From Brachionus koreanus (Eukaryota > Rotifera > Eurotatoria > Ploima > Brachionidae), in NCBI GenBank assembly GCA_016987375.1, contig PJRA01000409.1:114536-139589 (forward strand): 25,054 nt of DNA, written 5' to 3'. Under the pieces are notes generated by a model. The model was not told where the DNA came from, ran no database searches, and saw only the letters and a list, made by a program, of their open reading frames with translations. Position 1 is the first letter of the stretch. Every line of letters starts with the position of its first letter. Shown here in pieces: positions 8,813-16,775 of this stretch. The position numbers were made by a program, and so were the translations under genes.

Positions 8813-9454
8813 GACTAACCAAGTAAAAGATTGTACTAGTAGTGGAAACCGTATTTTGGGTATGATCGCTAAGAGTTTCAGGAAGTTGAACATTGATACA
8901 TTGAGAATGCTCTATACAGCACTGGTTAGACCTCATTTAGAGTTTGCCATTAGTTCATGGTGTCCGTTCCTTGAAAAAGACATTTCTGAAATCGAGAAGG
9001 TTCAAAGAAGAGCGACAAGAATAATCCTTTCACTTCGGAAATATGACTACTTGAAAAGACTGGAAATGTTCAACCTTACTAATCTTAAAATAAGGCGGAT
9101 GAGAGGCGACTTAATCCAACTGTCTAAAATTATTAACAGATATGAAACTATCAATTTTGAAAATGGTATTAATTTTTCTCGAAATCACTCTTACAACTTA
9201 TGAGGACATAACAAGTGTATTGTTAGAGAAGATGCGAAAAATTGTATGCAACGATATCATTTCTTGACAAACCGAATAGTTAATGTTTGGAATAATCTTC
9301 CTCAGTAAATCATCAATTCTGTATCAGTTAATAACTTCAAAATTAACTTGGACAAATGGAAGAAGAAACAGTCTAATTTACTGCCTTAGCTTCGAAGAAG
9401 CTTAACCCGTTAGGATCGCAGTATATACTACTACTACTACTACTACCACTACTA
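8811..9454 (+). pseudogene. CR1/jockey-like non-LTR element, 5'-truncated, with ACT tail
   Basis: The copy starts near WTNQVKDC and continues through GMIAKSFRKLNIDTLRMLYT, ALVRPHLEFAISSWCPFL, EIEKVQRRATRIILSL and RLEMFNLTNLKIRRMRGDLI, then YHFLTNRIVNVWNNLP near 9302. The LVRPhLEfa...W.P......iE.VQRRaTr signature is the conserved domain after the RT in CR1/jockey-type LINEs. Two in-frame stops (TGA about 9201, where Arg is expected; TAA about 9306) disable the reading frame, which otherwise ends with TAG at 9387-9389. The 3' UTR is very short: a hairpin GCTTC-GAA-GAAGC (about 9390-9402) and then an ACT microsatellite (9427-9454), the usual CR1-type 3' terminus. The 5' truncation is as expected for target-primed reverse transcription. 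Confidence 0.88.
9427..9454. repeat. (ACT)n microsatellite at LINE 3' end
   Basis: About nine ACT units with one ACC interruption directly end the CR1-like element. Because it coincides with the 3' terminus, it is best read as part of the retrotransposon tail and not as an independent satellite. Confidence 0.9.
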
Positions 9455-9940
9455 GTTTAGCTTTTAAATTTTTTTTTAATGTTAGAAAAGAAATTTACAA
9501 TTTACATTAATTTGTCTGGAAAGAATTAAAAACTCATTATGTAAATTTTTATTAAAAAATTTGAATTAAAATTAAATAATGAATAATAAAAAAAAATTTA
9601 TGAAATTGGTGCTATTTTAAGGAAAAAATCGAACGGAGTTTTAAATTTTTTTTTTGGTAATTTACATTGTAATTACGCAAATCTTCATAAATAAATTTGG
9701 TCTGTGGGTAAGACGCTTTTTTAAAAAATTAAATTTTTAAATAATTTATTTTATCTATTTTCTGATTAATTGATACTTTCTATCTAAAATATAAAGGAAA
9801 TATATTTAATTGATTGAACAGAAAACACTTGAAAAATGTGCACTTTAAGATTCTATTAGACTATGAATTAGTTAAAATTTATAATATAAATAAAAATATA
9901 TAATATTTGATAGAATCATTGATTTAATATTGGTATCTAA
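9455..9940. other. AT-rich stretch, no gene seen
   Basis: This A/T-rich sequence lies between the CR1-like tail and an old MITE copy. I find no coding frame or repeat boundary that I can support. Confidence 0.45.
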
Positions 9941-10125
9941 AAAGAAAGTAAAATTAATGAACAAATTTCAAACATGCTCAAAATTTATTAAATGCGTAAT
10001 TGATTGCATTGCAGACTTCAGAAATTTTTAAACTTCAAATACCATATTTGAAAAAAAAATTACGCATTCTAAATATTTTGAGCACATTTGAAGTGTTGAA
10101 TTTTTGTTATAAATTTTACTTTGCT
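9941..10125. mobile_element. Older, shortened copy of the 232-bp MITE family
   Basis: The inverted arms share a layout with the 232-bp MITEs. On the left the order is GAAAGTAAAATT, ATGCTCAAAAT, then AAATGCGTAATT. On the right the same order reads in reverse complement, ending AATTTTACTTTGCT. The younger copies have GGCAAAGTAAAATT, ATGATCAAAAC and AAATGCGCAATT at matching places. The flanks GTATCTAA (9933-9940) and GTATTCAA (10126-10133) agree at 6 of 8 bases, consistent with a decayed 8-bp target duplication. It is about 185 bp, so it carries deletions. Membership is by eye, without a scored alignment. Confidence 0.6.
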
Positions 10126-10137
10126 GTATTCAAAGGT

Positions 10138-10347
10138 ATTAAACTTAATTGCTACCATACTATTTCCTATATTTTTTCTGAANNNNNNNNNNNNNNNNNN
10201 NNNNNNNNNNNNNNNNNNNNNNNNNNNNNNNNNNNNNNNNNNNNNNNNNNNNNNNNNNNNNNNNNNNNNNNNNNNNNNNNNNNNNNNNNNNNNNNNNNNN
10301 NNNNNNNNNNNNNNNNNNNNNNNNNNNNNATAAATACAAATAAATAA
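10138..10347 (+). pseudogene. Family A LINE 3' end spanning the assembly gap
   Basis: Just left of the gap, AATTGCTACCATACTATTTC (from 10148) matches the family A C-terminus in the 70-634 copy (AATTGCTACATAACAATTTC) and the 21.5 kb copy. It encodes the CNCY..TIS end of that protein. Just right of the gap, ATAAATACAAATAAATAA (10330-10347) matches the family A 3' tail at 621-633. The unknown bases therefore most likely hold a family A 3' UTR. In the first copy the matching interval is about 200 bp, similar to the span here. Confidence 0.65.
10183..10329. other. Assembly gap (147 N)
   Basis: This is a run of undetermined bases. Open reading frames that cross it in any frame are artefacts, because N codons cannot be stops. 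The flanks suggest a retrotransposon 3' end inside the gap, a common reason for a failed assembly. Confidence 0.98.
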
Positions 10348-10449
10348 TTCAATGAGAATAATGCTGTTCCTTAAAATATAATTCAAATTTCTTTAATCAT
10401 TTTTCTTTAGCTCTAGTAGTAAATTAAAGTAGTAGTAATTTAATCCTTA

Positions 10450-10585
10450 CCAATTTTACTTTATCAAAGATGATTCTGCAAACATTTTGATACTTAGATT
10501 TTAATATAAAAATAGTAAATAATTTCACAAAAATAAAAAAAATTAGAGGACCCAGAACAGATCACTGCGGTACTCTCATTTATAA
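10450..10585 (-). pseudogene. LINE reverse transcriptase core fragment
   Basis: On the minus strand, about 10577 to 10544 reads GVPQ-stop-SVLGPL (first residue uncertain). This is the conserved GVPQGSVLGPLLF block of LINE reverse transcriptases with GGA changed to TGA. About 70 bp further, near 10482-10462, the frame reads FAESSLIK, resembling the FADDTSLIK catalytic block with the two aspartates lost. Order, spacing and orientation agree with an internally deleted RT. Upstream domains are not recognisable beyond about 10600. Confidence 0.6.
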
Positions 10586-10699
10586 TTTTAAAGGTTAAGA
10601 CATTTGCCTGACAATTTTAAATATCTGAGATCTGTTTTAGATTAAAAATAGATTGATATTTTGCCCATGCAAAGTTCTGACTGAATGACATCTTTCATA

Positions 10700-12136
10700 A
10701 TCACCTGAATTTGTCATCATTAAAAGAAATCGATACTCTTATTTATAGCTATTTTTTAATCTAATTTAAAAAGTAATCAATTAAACGAAAAATTGAAAAT
10801 AAAAACCTGCTCTACCTCTCAAATTTGTTCATCCAATTCCTTTATGTGTTTAAAATTGTATTCACGTGTATTCCTTATATTTACATTTTAATATGTAGAT
10901 TAATGTTTTTTAGCACGTTTATTTTCTTAACATGAGTCACGAAAAAAAATATTTTTCAAACAAATCAGAGAAATCCCAAAATTTTTTTTTTTTCCAATTT
11001 TTTCACAGAATTTGCGTTCATAAAATTTTTCAACCCTTGTCATACATTTCATCTTATTCAAACAAAAAGTCCAATTACTAAAAAATTTTATGTTTTAAGA
11101 GCCCATTTTGCATGAATATCAATAATTCTTTTAATCAGCTCATGTATCATGGTTCAATTTTTACATATCTGCCTTGATAATAATTAAATAAACTATTTAT
11201 TTTAAACTAGGGCCTATAAATTCCCTAGATTTATAGCAAAGCAAAAATAGTATGTAGCTAAATTTATAATTTGCCTTTAGGTTATTTCCTAGATTTATTT
11301 TTTCATTTTAGTTTAGATTATATTGTAACATGCTTTTTGTTTGAAATGTAAAATAAGTGACTTTAAATTAATTTAGTTATTTAAAAATTGCTAGACTTAA
11401 TTCTTATAAATTTCGAATTAACATTTTTTTAAATTTAATTAGGAGTAATTTTAATTAAGAAAATTTTGCTTGAATGTCATAAAAATCATTCAAGAAAAAA
11501 CTGCAAATAAAAATGACTTATTTTGATTCTAATCTTTCAAATTGAGACCCTGGCTTCAAATAGTTAGACTTCAAAAGACTTTTTAAATTAATTCTTTTTT
11601 TCTACTCTTTATTCACTGCGGACTTGAATTGAAAAGGGGACTTAAATTTAAAAAAATGCATGTTTTTTTACCCATTTTCCACTCCTACACATACTAGTGA
11701 TTTTGTAAGTTTATTTAGAAAAAGTTAATTAAATAGAATTTGATCTTTAAAGTTAATTGAATAAAAATTTATTTAAACAAAGCTATTACTCTTATTGAAA
11801 TTGTTAAATAAAAGATGATAATTTTATTTTACTGTGAGATGAAAAATCGAAAGAAAACAAAGCGTCAATCGAAAATTAATATATGTGAACCTGGTAAATA
11901 TTTTAATTCGACAATTAGGAATCATGGTGAAAAATGGATTTAAAAATTTTACAGATGAAATCAGATATCAAATATAAATGTATTCTTTATGTATTTTTAA
12001 TGGTATTAACTTGTTAGATCATGTTGAAAACATTAGAAATTTAAAAAATAAAATTATGAATCAAATAAAAATTAACAGTTTGAATTAATTTTCTTCTATT
12101 TTTTATCTACTCATTTTTACTTCATTTTATTGAACG
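10700..12136. other. AT-rich stretch, no gene seen
   Basis: This is low-complexity A/T-rich DNA without a coding frame, repeat pair or splice-bounded exon that I can support on either strand. If the 14.1 kb exon belongs to the BAIAP3-like gene, this is intron. Confidence 0.45.
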
Positions 12137-12749
12137 GGTCTAGAATAAAAAATGGCACAAAAGTTATGTTTTATTTTCTATAAGAGTGGACTAGACCTTT
12201 CCCAATTTTTTTCAAAAAATAAAATCAGACTGCTAAGCTTTAAAATAAAAATAAAGTTATTTCAAAAAGTTGAATTTTCGATAAGTTGGCTAATTGAAGA
12301 TTTTTGGGGAAATTTGAAAGTTAAAGTTTATGAGCGTGATTGGAATGCCAAAAGTCTTAAAAGTTTGTACAAGATTATGCCAATATCTTCACTGATATTA
12401 TTTTTTCAAAATAATAAGGTTAAGTTGATGTGAAATCTTAGTACAAAAAGGAAAAAATATAAATTTTTATTTAGTTATGCAAAAATGGCTTTGTAAACAG
12501 TATAATGTTGTACAAATTTGTACAAAAGAACTCCGCAAATACTCTTCATTTTTCTGTAAAATGCACATCATTAAATAAACAGTAGATAAAATTTTCACTA
12601 AATTGCACAGTTTTTGCAGAGCTAAGAGTTGGTGTGTACAAATTTGTACAACATTATACTGTTTACAAAACCATTTATGCATAACTAGAACAATAGTTAA
12701 TTAGTTTTTTATGAAAAAATTAATTTTGCTACATTTTTTATTTTACACC
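12137..12749 (+). mobile_element. Internally deleted Tc1/mariner-like element with a nested MITE
   Basis: The left end reads GGTCTAGAATAAAAAATG. The reverse complement of the right end reads GGTGTAAAATAAAAAATG, giving a terminal inverted repeat of about 30 bp with mismatches and a TA at 12750-12751. Between them, about 12275-12430, the plus frame encodes a transposase C-terminus: SWLIEDFWGNLKVKVYERDW, then NAKSLKSLY. It matches the SPDLNPIE.LWG.LK..VY block around the third catalytic residue of Tc1/mariner transposases. The SPDLNP part is lost. A -1 shift then gives CEILVQKGKN, the usual ending. The N-terminal DNA-binding and first two catalytic regions are absent. A 212-bp MITE occupies 12474-12685 within it. 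The left 150 bp recurs at 21148-21300. Confidence 0.72.
12474..12685. mobile_element. 212-bp MITE with ~50-bp inverted repeats and TA duplication
   Basis: The terminal inverted repeats start GTTATGCA and run about 50 bp with two or three mismatches, to TTGTACAAATTTGTACA. TA lies on both outer sides (12472-12473 and 12686-12687), the target duplication of Tc1/mariner-type transposons. Each arm carries the perfect 18-bp palindrome TTGTACAAATTTGTACAA, or all but its last base, which could be a subterminal protein-binding site. The short open frames inside are chance. It is inserted in the 3' part of a deleted Tc1-like element and is therefore younger than it. Confidence 0.9.
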
Positions 12750-12954
12750 TATTGCATTGTATTATTTTAAGCCATAAAATTTTGCGTTCCTAAACAAATT
12801 CTAGATGAAAGGTTTTTCAGATCGTTGTTAATTGTGATGAAAAGTGGATGTATTTTTGAAATTTTAATAACAAAAATCAATGGTTAGCTTTCACAAAAAG
12901 GTGATGTTTTGTGTTTGGTGAATTTATAAACGGCAAATACTTTATGAAAGAGCG

Positions 12955-13135
12955 AGAAGGATTAAGACGAGGTAGAGGATGCAATAGCCCTCTGTATCTT
13001 AACTTCATTGACTTCAAGAAAGCCTTTGATAGCTAATATGGCTTGCCACAGAAAATAGTTAGGAAAAGAAAGGGTAAAAGGCAAAAGATCGATTTGAATG
13101 GAAATATAAAAATAATAACGAGTGAATAAGGAAAT
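12955..13135 (+). pseudogene. Short relic of the RTE-like LINE
   Basis: The plus frame contains SPLYLNFIDFKKAFDS at about 12988-13036, the RT block also present in the larger RTE-like copy near 3109-3156, followed by a stop. About 45 bp later the sequence GGTAAAAGGCAAAAGATCG, with GAATGGAAAT downstream, resembles the C-terminal AKNRLEWK segment, and GAGTGAATAAGGA resembles the 3' end. A large internal deletion joins the two parts. Confidence 0.65.
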
Positions 13136-13180
13136 AAAAACAATACACTCTGAGCTAATGTCAGATAATATTAAGCCAAC

Positions 13181-13224
13181 TTCAGTTTGACTTTAAAATT
13201 TTTTTCTTCAAATTGTATCAACTG
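13181..13224. repeat. Short dispersed repeat (inverted copy at 19846-19890)
   Basis: The segment containing AGTTTGACTTTAAAA and TTCTTCAAATTGTATCAACT matches, in reverse complement, the segment at 19846-19890. Only about 45 bp can be aligned by eye and no element ends are visible, so the class is unknown. Confidence 0.5.
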
Positions 13225-13290
13225 ATTGATAGATTGTATCACCTAAATGAAGTATGTGCAAATTCGCTACAATCCATTTAGATATACATT

Positions 13291-13425
13291 GAGAAATTTT
13301 TATTATTTTTTATTTAAAATTTAATTATAGATTTGTTGCAAAATTTTCTGAAATAATTTATAAAATTGCACAAAAAATCTAAAAATATGAAAATGTAAAA
13401 ATGTAAAATTATTTTCATTTTGCTC
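13291..13425. repeat. Foldback repeat related to the 22.1 kb MITE
   Basis: The stretch from AAATTGCACAAAAAATCT (13363) through AATATGAAAATG to ATTTTCATTTTGC (about 13423) matches 22238-22298 almost base for base over about 60 bp. A weaker inverted match, AGATTTGTTGCAAAATTTT, lies at 13329-13347, so the copy is a hairpin like the better-preserved one at 22120-22301. The left terminus and target duplication are not clear. Confidence 0.6.
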
Positions 13426-13439
13426 TATTCTGAACAATT

Positions 13440-14129
13440 AGAACGAATGTATGATCCACTTGAAGAAAAATGTCCTTCTTTGGTCAATTGAATGCTATGT
13501 TTGTTTGTTCAAGATAGCGTTAGACCTCAGACTGATAGCTAGAAGTTCAAAGAAGACCATGTCGTGAATGGTACAAGAGAAGAATCGAACTACTAGCTAA
13601 TAGAGTATAATAGTGTGATAAAATTTTAGAAATAACGCAAAATTTCTACACTCATCTTAATATTTTTATGCTCATATTTTTTTTTTGCTTTTAATTTCTA
13701 ATAAAAATTGAAAAATTCTGCAGATTTTATTTGATAAAAAATAATTTCCTTAAAAATATTTTCAAAAATTTATTAAAAACATTTAAAATTATTTAACTAG
13801 TTGAACAGTTTTAGTTGCTTAATTTTGTTGAACTCGTTTATAGTAGTTTAAGACAAATTCAAAAATAGCAAAAAGCTTTTTCATAAATTCTTCTTAAATG
13901 ATACTTAAATTCTATATTTAGTTTAGCTTTTTTTTTCATTTTTTTTTAATAGAAAAAAAAAAGCTAACACATTTTTTAACACTGACTGCGTGTAATTTTG
14001 TGTGCATTAAAAAAGATCTTCTCAAAAGCAACTAGGTGGATTTAGTTTAAATTAAGAGGCAAATCTCATTTGGATTTAAATCAAATCTCAGTGTTTTTTT
14101 TTCAAAGATGTTTATGGCCAAATACTTAC
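13440..14129. other. No supported gene
   Basis: This is A/T-rich DNA apart from a slightly GC-richer island at about 13500-13610. There an 18-codon plus frame reads RRPCREWYKRRIELLANRV between stops. I do not recognise it. It may be a transposase fragment or chance. Confidence 0.35.
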
Positions 14130-14204
14130 GTATTCGCTATTGAGCTTCTTTGTTCACTCCATTTGCGTTCCATTGTTTTAAGCCAATTTTGTTTACTGTT
14201 AAAT
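14130..14204 (-). CDS. Candidate upstream exon of the BAIAP3-like gene
   Basis: This 75-bp open segment lies between an acceptor-like TTATTTAG|A (14205-14206) and a consensus donor AC|GTAAGT (14129-14124). The frame open through both borders reads FNSKQNWLKTMERKWSEQRS and then SIANT. It includes an ATG in good context (AACAATGG), so it could also be a first coding exon starting MERKWSEQ. It ends with two bases of a codon and matches the internal acceptor at 6589: the join gives SSIANT then PLMRIRRSFKRD in the frame of the known exon. A second frame reads WNANGV, which resembles the start of LINE endonucleases, so a retrotransposon scrap is the main alternative. No family similarity supports the exon peptide. 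Confidence 0.4.
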
Positions 14205-15733
14205 CTAAATAATTGAAAGAAATTTAAATATCGAAAATTTCCTAAGCCCTTAAAATAACGAGCTAAGGAAAAAATAAAAAATCGATAACAAAGTTTTTAT
14301 TTTCCTGTATTTTTTTTTTTTATTTTTCCTAATTTGAAAATATGTCATTAGCTAATGTTTTCTTTTCAGAATTTTTTATAAACAATATTTTTAATTTTAG
14401 CATACTTGACGTAGTAGTGTTTGTCTAACAACTACTAATAAATTCTATTTCTAAAAACATTTATTAAAAATTTATTAATAAAAAAAAAAGTCAATATTGA
14501 ATAAACATAGATGAATTGCTGATCTCTCTGATCCGGTCTCTTGGATTCAATCAGCATTCAGAATTTATTTTAAAACTCTTCATGAATAATTCAAGCTATT
14601 GCATGATTTATTAAAGTTTGATTAGCTAAAAAAAAAGATTTTAAAAAAGGAATAATTTAAATTTTTGTTTTCATTTAACGCTGCTCTCAGAGCTCAGTTA
14701 AACTTAATTTATCAGCATCTTAGGCTTTTAGTTCAAATTCAAAAGCTTTCCTGACTAAATTTGCAATAGTTTGACTTCTAATTGATATTTTTTAATCAAG
14801 GTTTTGATTTATACAAGGGCTTCTTTAGACACAATATTCGAAAAACATAGCTTTTAAATAAGCTTAACTCGTTTTTTTTCTCATTTTATTTATTTAATTT
14901 TAAGACTAGCGACATTTCTATCCTTAAATTGCATTAGATTCCCAAAAGAGATTAATATTTTTTTTTTTCAAACACTACTCAAACTAAGCATAAAAAAATT
15001 TTAATTCAAAAAGGAAATTCAGAATTTCATATGCTTAGTCAATTTGCAACAAACAACAGCAGCAACAACAACACATAAAGCTATTTTTGTTCAATTATCA
15101 AAAAGTTGAGACATTTAAGATTCGATATTAATTTTGTCAATGAGGAGAAAATTTTGAGCCTAAAATAAAAACACTTAACTAGAGAAAAGACTGATTTATT
15201 TTTTAGAACTTTATAAATAGTTGTGAGTCAAGTGGGGTATAAAATCAATTTAAAAAAAAAAATTTGATTATTTTATTTGACAATTTTATTTAAAATTATA
15301 AATTATTAATTTGATTCAAATTAAAATTTGACAACATAGTCTAAATAAATACATAAAATGCTTTATATCAATATTAGAATTTAATTTTAAAACTGAAAGT
15401 TTTATTCAATAAAAAATAGACTTGTTAACTTAAAATTGAAACCCGGATAATTTTTAGATCGAGTAATAATTCCCAAAATTATTTATACACAAGAAAAAAA
15501 ATTTATTTAAAGAAACAAGCAATATGCACCTTGCTTTCTTAGATAATTTTAGGGATCGATTTTTATTTATTTTTTTCAAAATGCAGAAAAAATAATTATA
15601 TCTACTATTTAAAGTATAAGTTTGACTCACAAACACTGTGCAGTAATCTTATAATGTTTAAATTTCACCTCAATTATTGTCCAAGTTTTCACTTATTCTA
15701 TTTAACATACTTGCTCAATTTTAATAACATGTG
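14205..15733. other. AT-rich stretch with a CAA/CAG-rich patch
   Basis: I see no gene here. A short trinucleotide-rich patch, GCAACAAACAACAGCAGC followed by AACAACAACAC (15046-15073), stands out from the A/T background. Open frames such as the one at 15454-15636 are A/T-rich, lack similarity and look like chance. Confidence 0.45.
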
Positions 15734-15749
15734 CTATATGTGGGTATTT

Positions 15750-15935
15750 TTTTTACCCTATTCTATCCTAGTGGATAGTGGGGAGGAGCTCATCTCCTTT
15801 TCAAGTACCTTTTTGAGCAACAAAACTACACTGCAAATTTTACCCAGTCGAAACCGGTCCCCCATAACCGGTTGCAGACATATTTTGAAGATTTTTCCAC
15901 CCTCTTGCTTGCATGACTAACACACAATATGGGCT
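15750..15935 (-). mobile_element. 186-bp insertion with 16-bp target duplication, SINE-like
   Basis: A segment of markedly higher G+C than its surroundings is flanked by the exact 16-bp direct repeat CTATATGTGGGTATTT (15734-15749 and 15936-15951). A long target duplication is typical of LINE-mobilised sequences. At its left edge is a T run, so on the minus strand it would end in a short A tail, as a SINE does. On that strand it contains GGTTTCGACTGG (about 15845-15856 on plus coordinates), loosely like a pol III B box, but no convincing A box. It also holds nested complementary stems: CTGCAA/TTGCAG (15831-15836, 15872-15877) around ACCGGT/ACCGGT. A plus frame reading LPSRNRSPITGCRHILKIF crosses it; I cannot give it a function. 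Confidence 0.6.
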
Positions 15936-15952
15936 CTATATGTGGGTATTTA

Positions 15953-16115
15953 TTCACTGTAAAATTAAAAATTTAACTTTAATCTAATTTAACATTTTGG
16001 CTCAAATTAAGTTGTTTTTTTTTTTAATATTTTTCATGTGGCTGAAAGGAACGACTAAGTTTCCATTCAACTAGACAAGGCTTTGCCGAGCTATATTCTA
16101 TATACAAATAAATAA
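15953..16115 (+). mobile_element. LINE 3' UTR fragment with hairpin and CAAATAAATAA tail
   Basis: The right end carries a small hairpin GGC-TTT-GCC (16079-16087) followed by a tail TACAAATAAATAAATA (16103-16118). This is the same tail as the family A LINE at 621-633 and 10334-10347. It is flanked by ATATGTGGGTATTTA (15938-15952) and ATATATGGGTATTTA (16116-16130), a 15-bp target duplication with one mismatch. No coding part remains, so this is a strongly 5'-truncated insertion. The rest of its 3' UTR does not obviously match the first family A copy, so it may be a related family. Confidence 0.6.
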
Positions 16116-16137
16116 ATATATGGGTATTTAGAATTGT

Positions 16138-16410
16138 TGAAGCCTGTTTAGACTTCTTTTTTGGGATTTATAAATAAAAAGACTTTACTTTAAAAATGCT
16201 TTATTGGAATCCGAATTTAATACCAAAAACAATGGTTTATATACTAAATCAAAACATGTTAGTAGTTTTATCTGCAGTTACAAAGATAATAAGGAACAGA
16301 AAAATAAATTAGAGTGATGTCAAGACTTGGGTGTTAACGGAATTAACGACAAGGACTTATAACATTAAAAAGATAATTAAGCGAAATGTTAGTATTTGGT
16401 CGTTGAATCA
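16138..16410 (-). mobile_element. Candidate solo LTR
   Basis: This is a 273-bp segment with TG..CA ends: on the minus strand TGATTCAACG at the start and GGCTTCA at the end. It is flanked by the 4-bp repeat TTGT (16134-16137 and 16411-16414). On the minus strand it contains a TATA-like TATATAAA (16243-16236) and, about 31 bp further, an AATAAA polyadenylation signal (16205-16200), in the order expected of a retrotransposon LTR. No second LTR, primer-binding site or gag/pol similarity is visible. The 4-bp duplication alone could be chance, so this is a structural call only. Confidence 0.45.
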
Positions 16411-16504
16411 TTGTCTATATATATAAATAAATTTTTTTTTTTGCTCAAATTTAATAAATTAAATATTAATTTTAATATCTTTTTACATAATTAAATTACA
16501 TGAA

Positions 16505-16775
16505 ATTTTTTTAGTAATTTTTCAGACTTTTGATCACTTAAAAATGCTACTTAAGTCAGCCTTTTACCAAAGTAGAGTCTCAAATTTTGCTTTTTCTTTT
16601 TATCAAACTTCTGATCTGTTTTAGTACGAAGGTTTTGTTTAAGACAACACCATAGGCCTTCAATAGGGTCTAGCTCGCAGTGATATTTTGGAATAAAAGT
16701 GATCTTAATTCCATATTTTTTCTCTAGAATTTCAAGTTTTTTAGACCCGACAAAAACCGGGTGCTGAGATAGCAT
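16505..16775 (-). pseudogene. Tc1/IS630-type transposase, C-terminal fragment
   Basis: The minus frame encodes HPVFVGSKKLEILEKKYGIK, ITFIPKYHCELDPIEGLWCC and LKQNLRTKTDQKF, then reaches a stop and continues open for about 20 codons. The ..P.YHCELNPIE.LW..LK..vR..tdq.f arrangement is the last catalytic segment of a DDE transposase clade related to Tc1/IS630, with Glu in PIE as the third acidic residue. The N-terminal two thirds are missing and I see no inverted repeats around it. It is a different clade from the 18.2 kb and 12.1 kb transposase pieces. Confidence 0.8.

Noticed and set aside
10000..10386. Several open frames on both strands crossing 10183-10329
   Set aside because: They exist only because N codons are not read as stops. 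The real flanks are a MITE and a LINE 3' end.
12467..12682. 71-codon minus-strand frame
   Set aside because: It lies wholly within the foldback of the TA-MITE, and its ends simply read through the inverted repeats.
13500..13610. Short frame RRPCREWYKRRIELLANRV as a possible transposase zinc region
   Set aside because: Eighteen codons between stops with no second supporting motif. It could not be tied to a family.
15454..15636. 60-codon minus-strand frame
   Set aside because: Low-complexity composition and no supporting signal. Treated as chance.
15845..15860. Possible tRNA gene or tRNA-like T arm on the minus strand
   Set aside because: The B-box-like sequence has an extra base and a mismatched stem, and no A box, anticodon arm or acceptor stem is seen.
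15831..15880. Possible hammerhead ribozyme (GAAA after a short stem, then an ACCGGT hairpin)
   Set aside because: The required CUGANGA core is absent upstream and the cleavage-site context is not convincing. Only the nested stems are reported.
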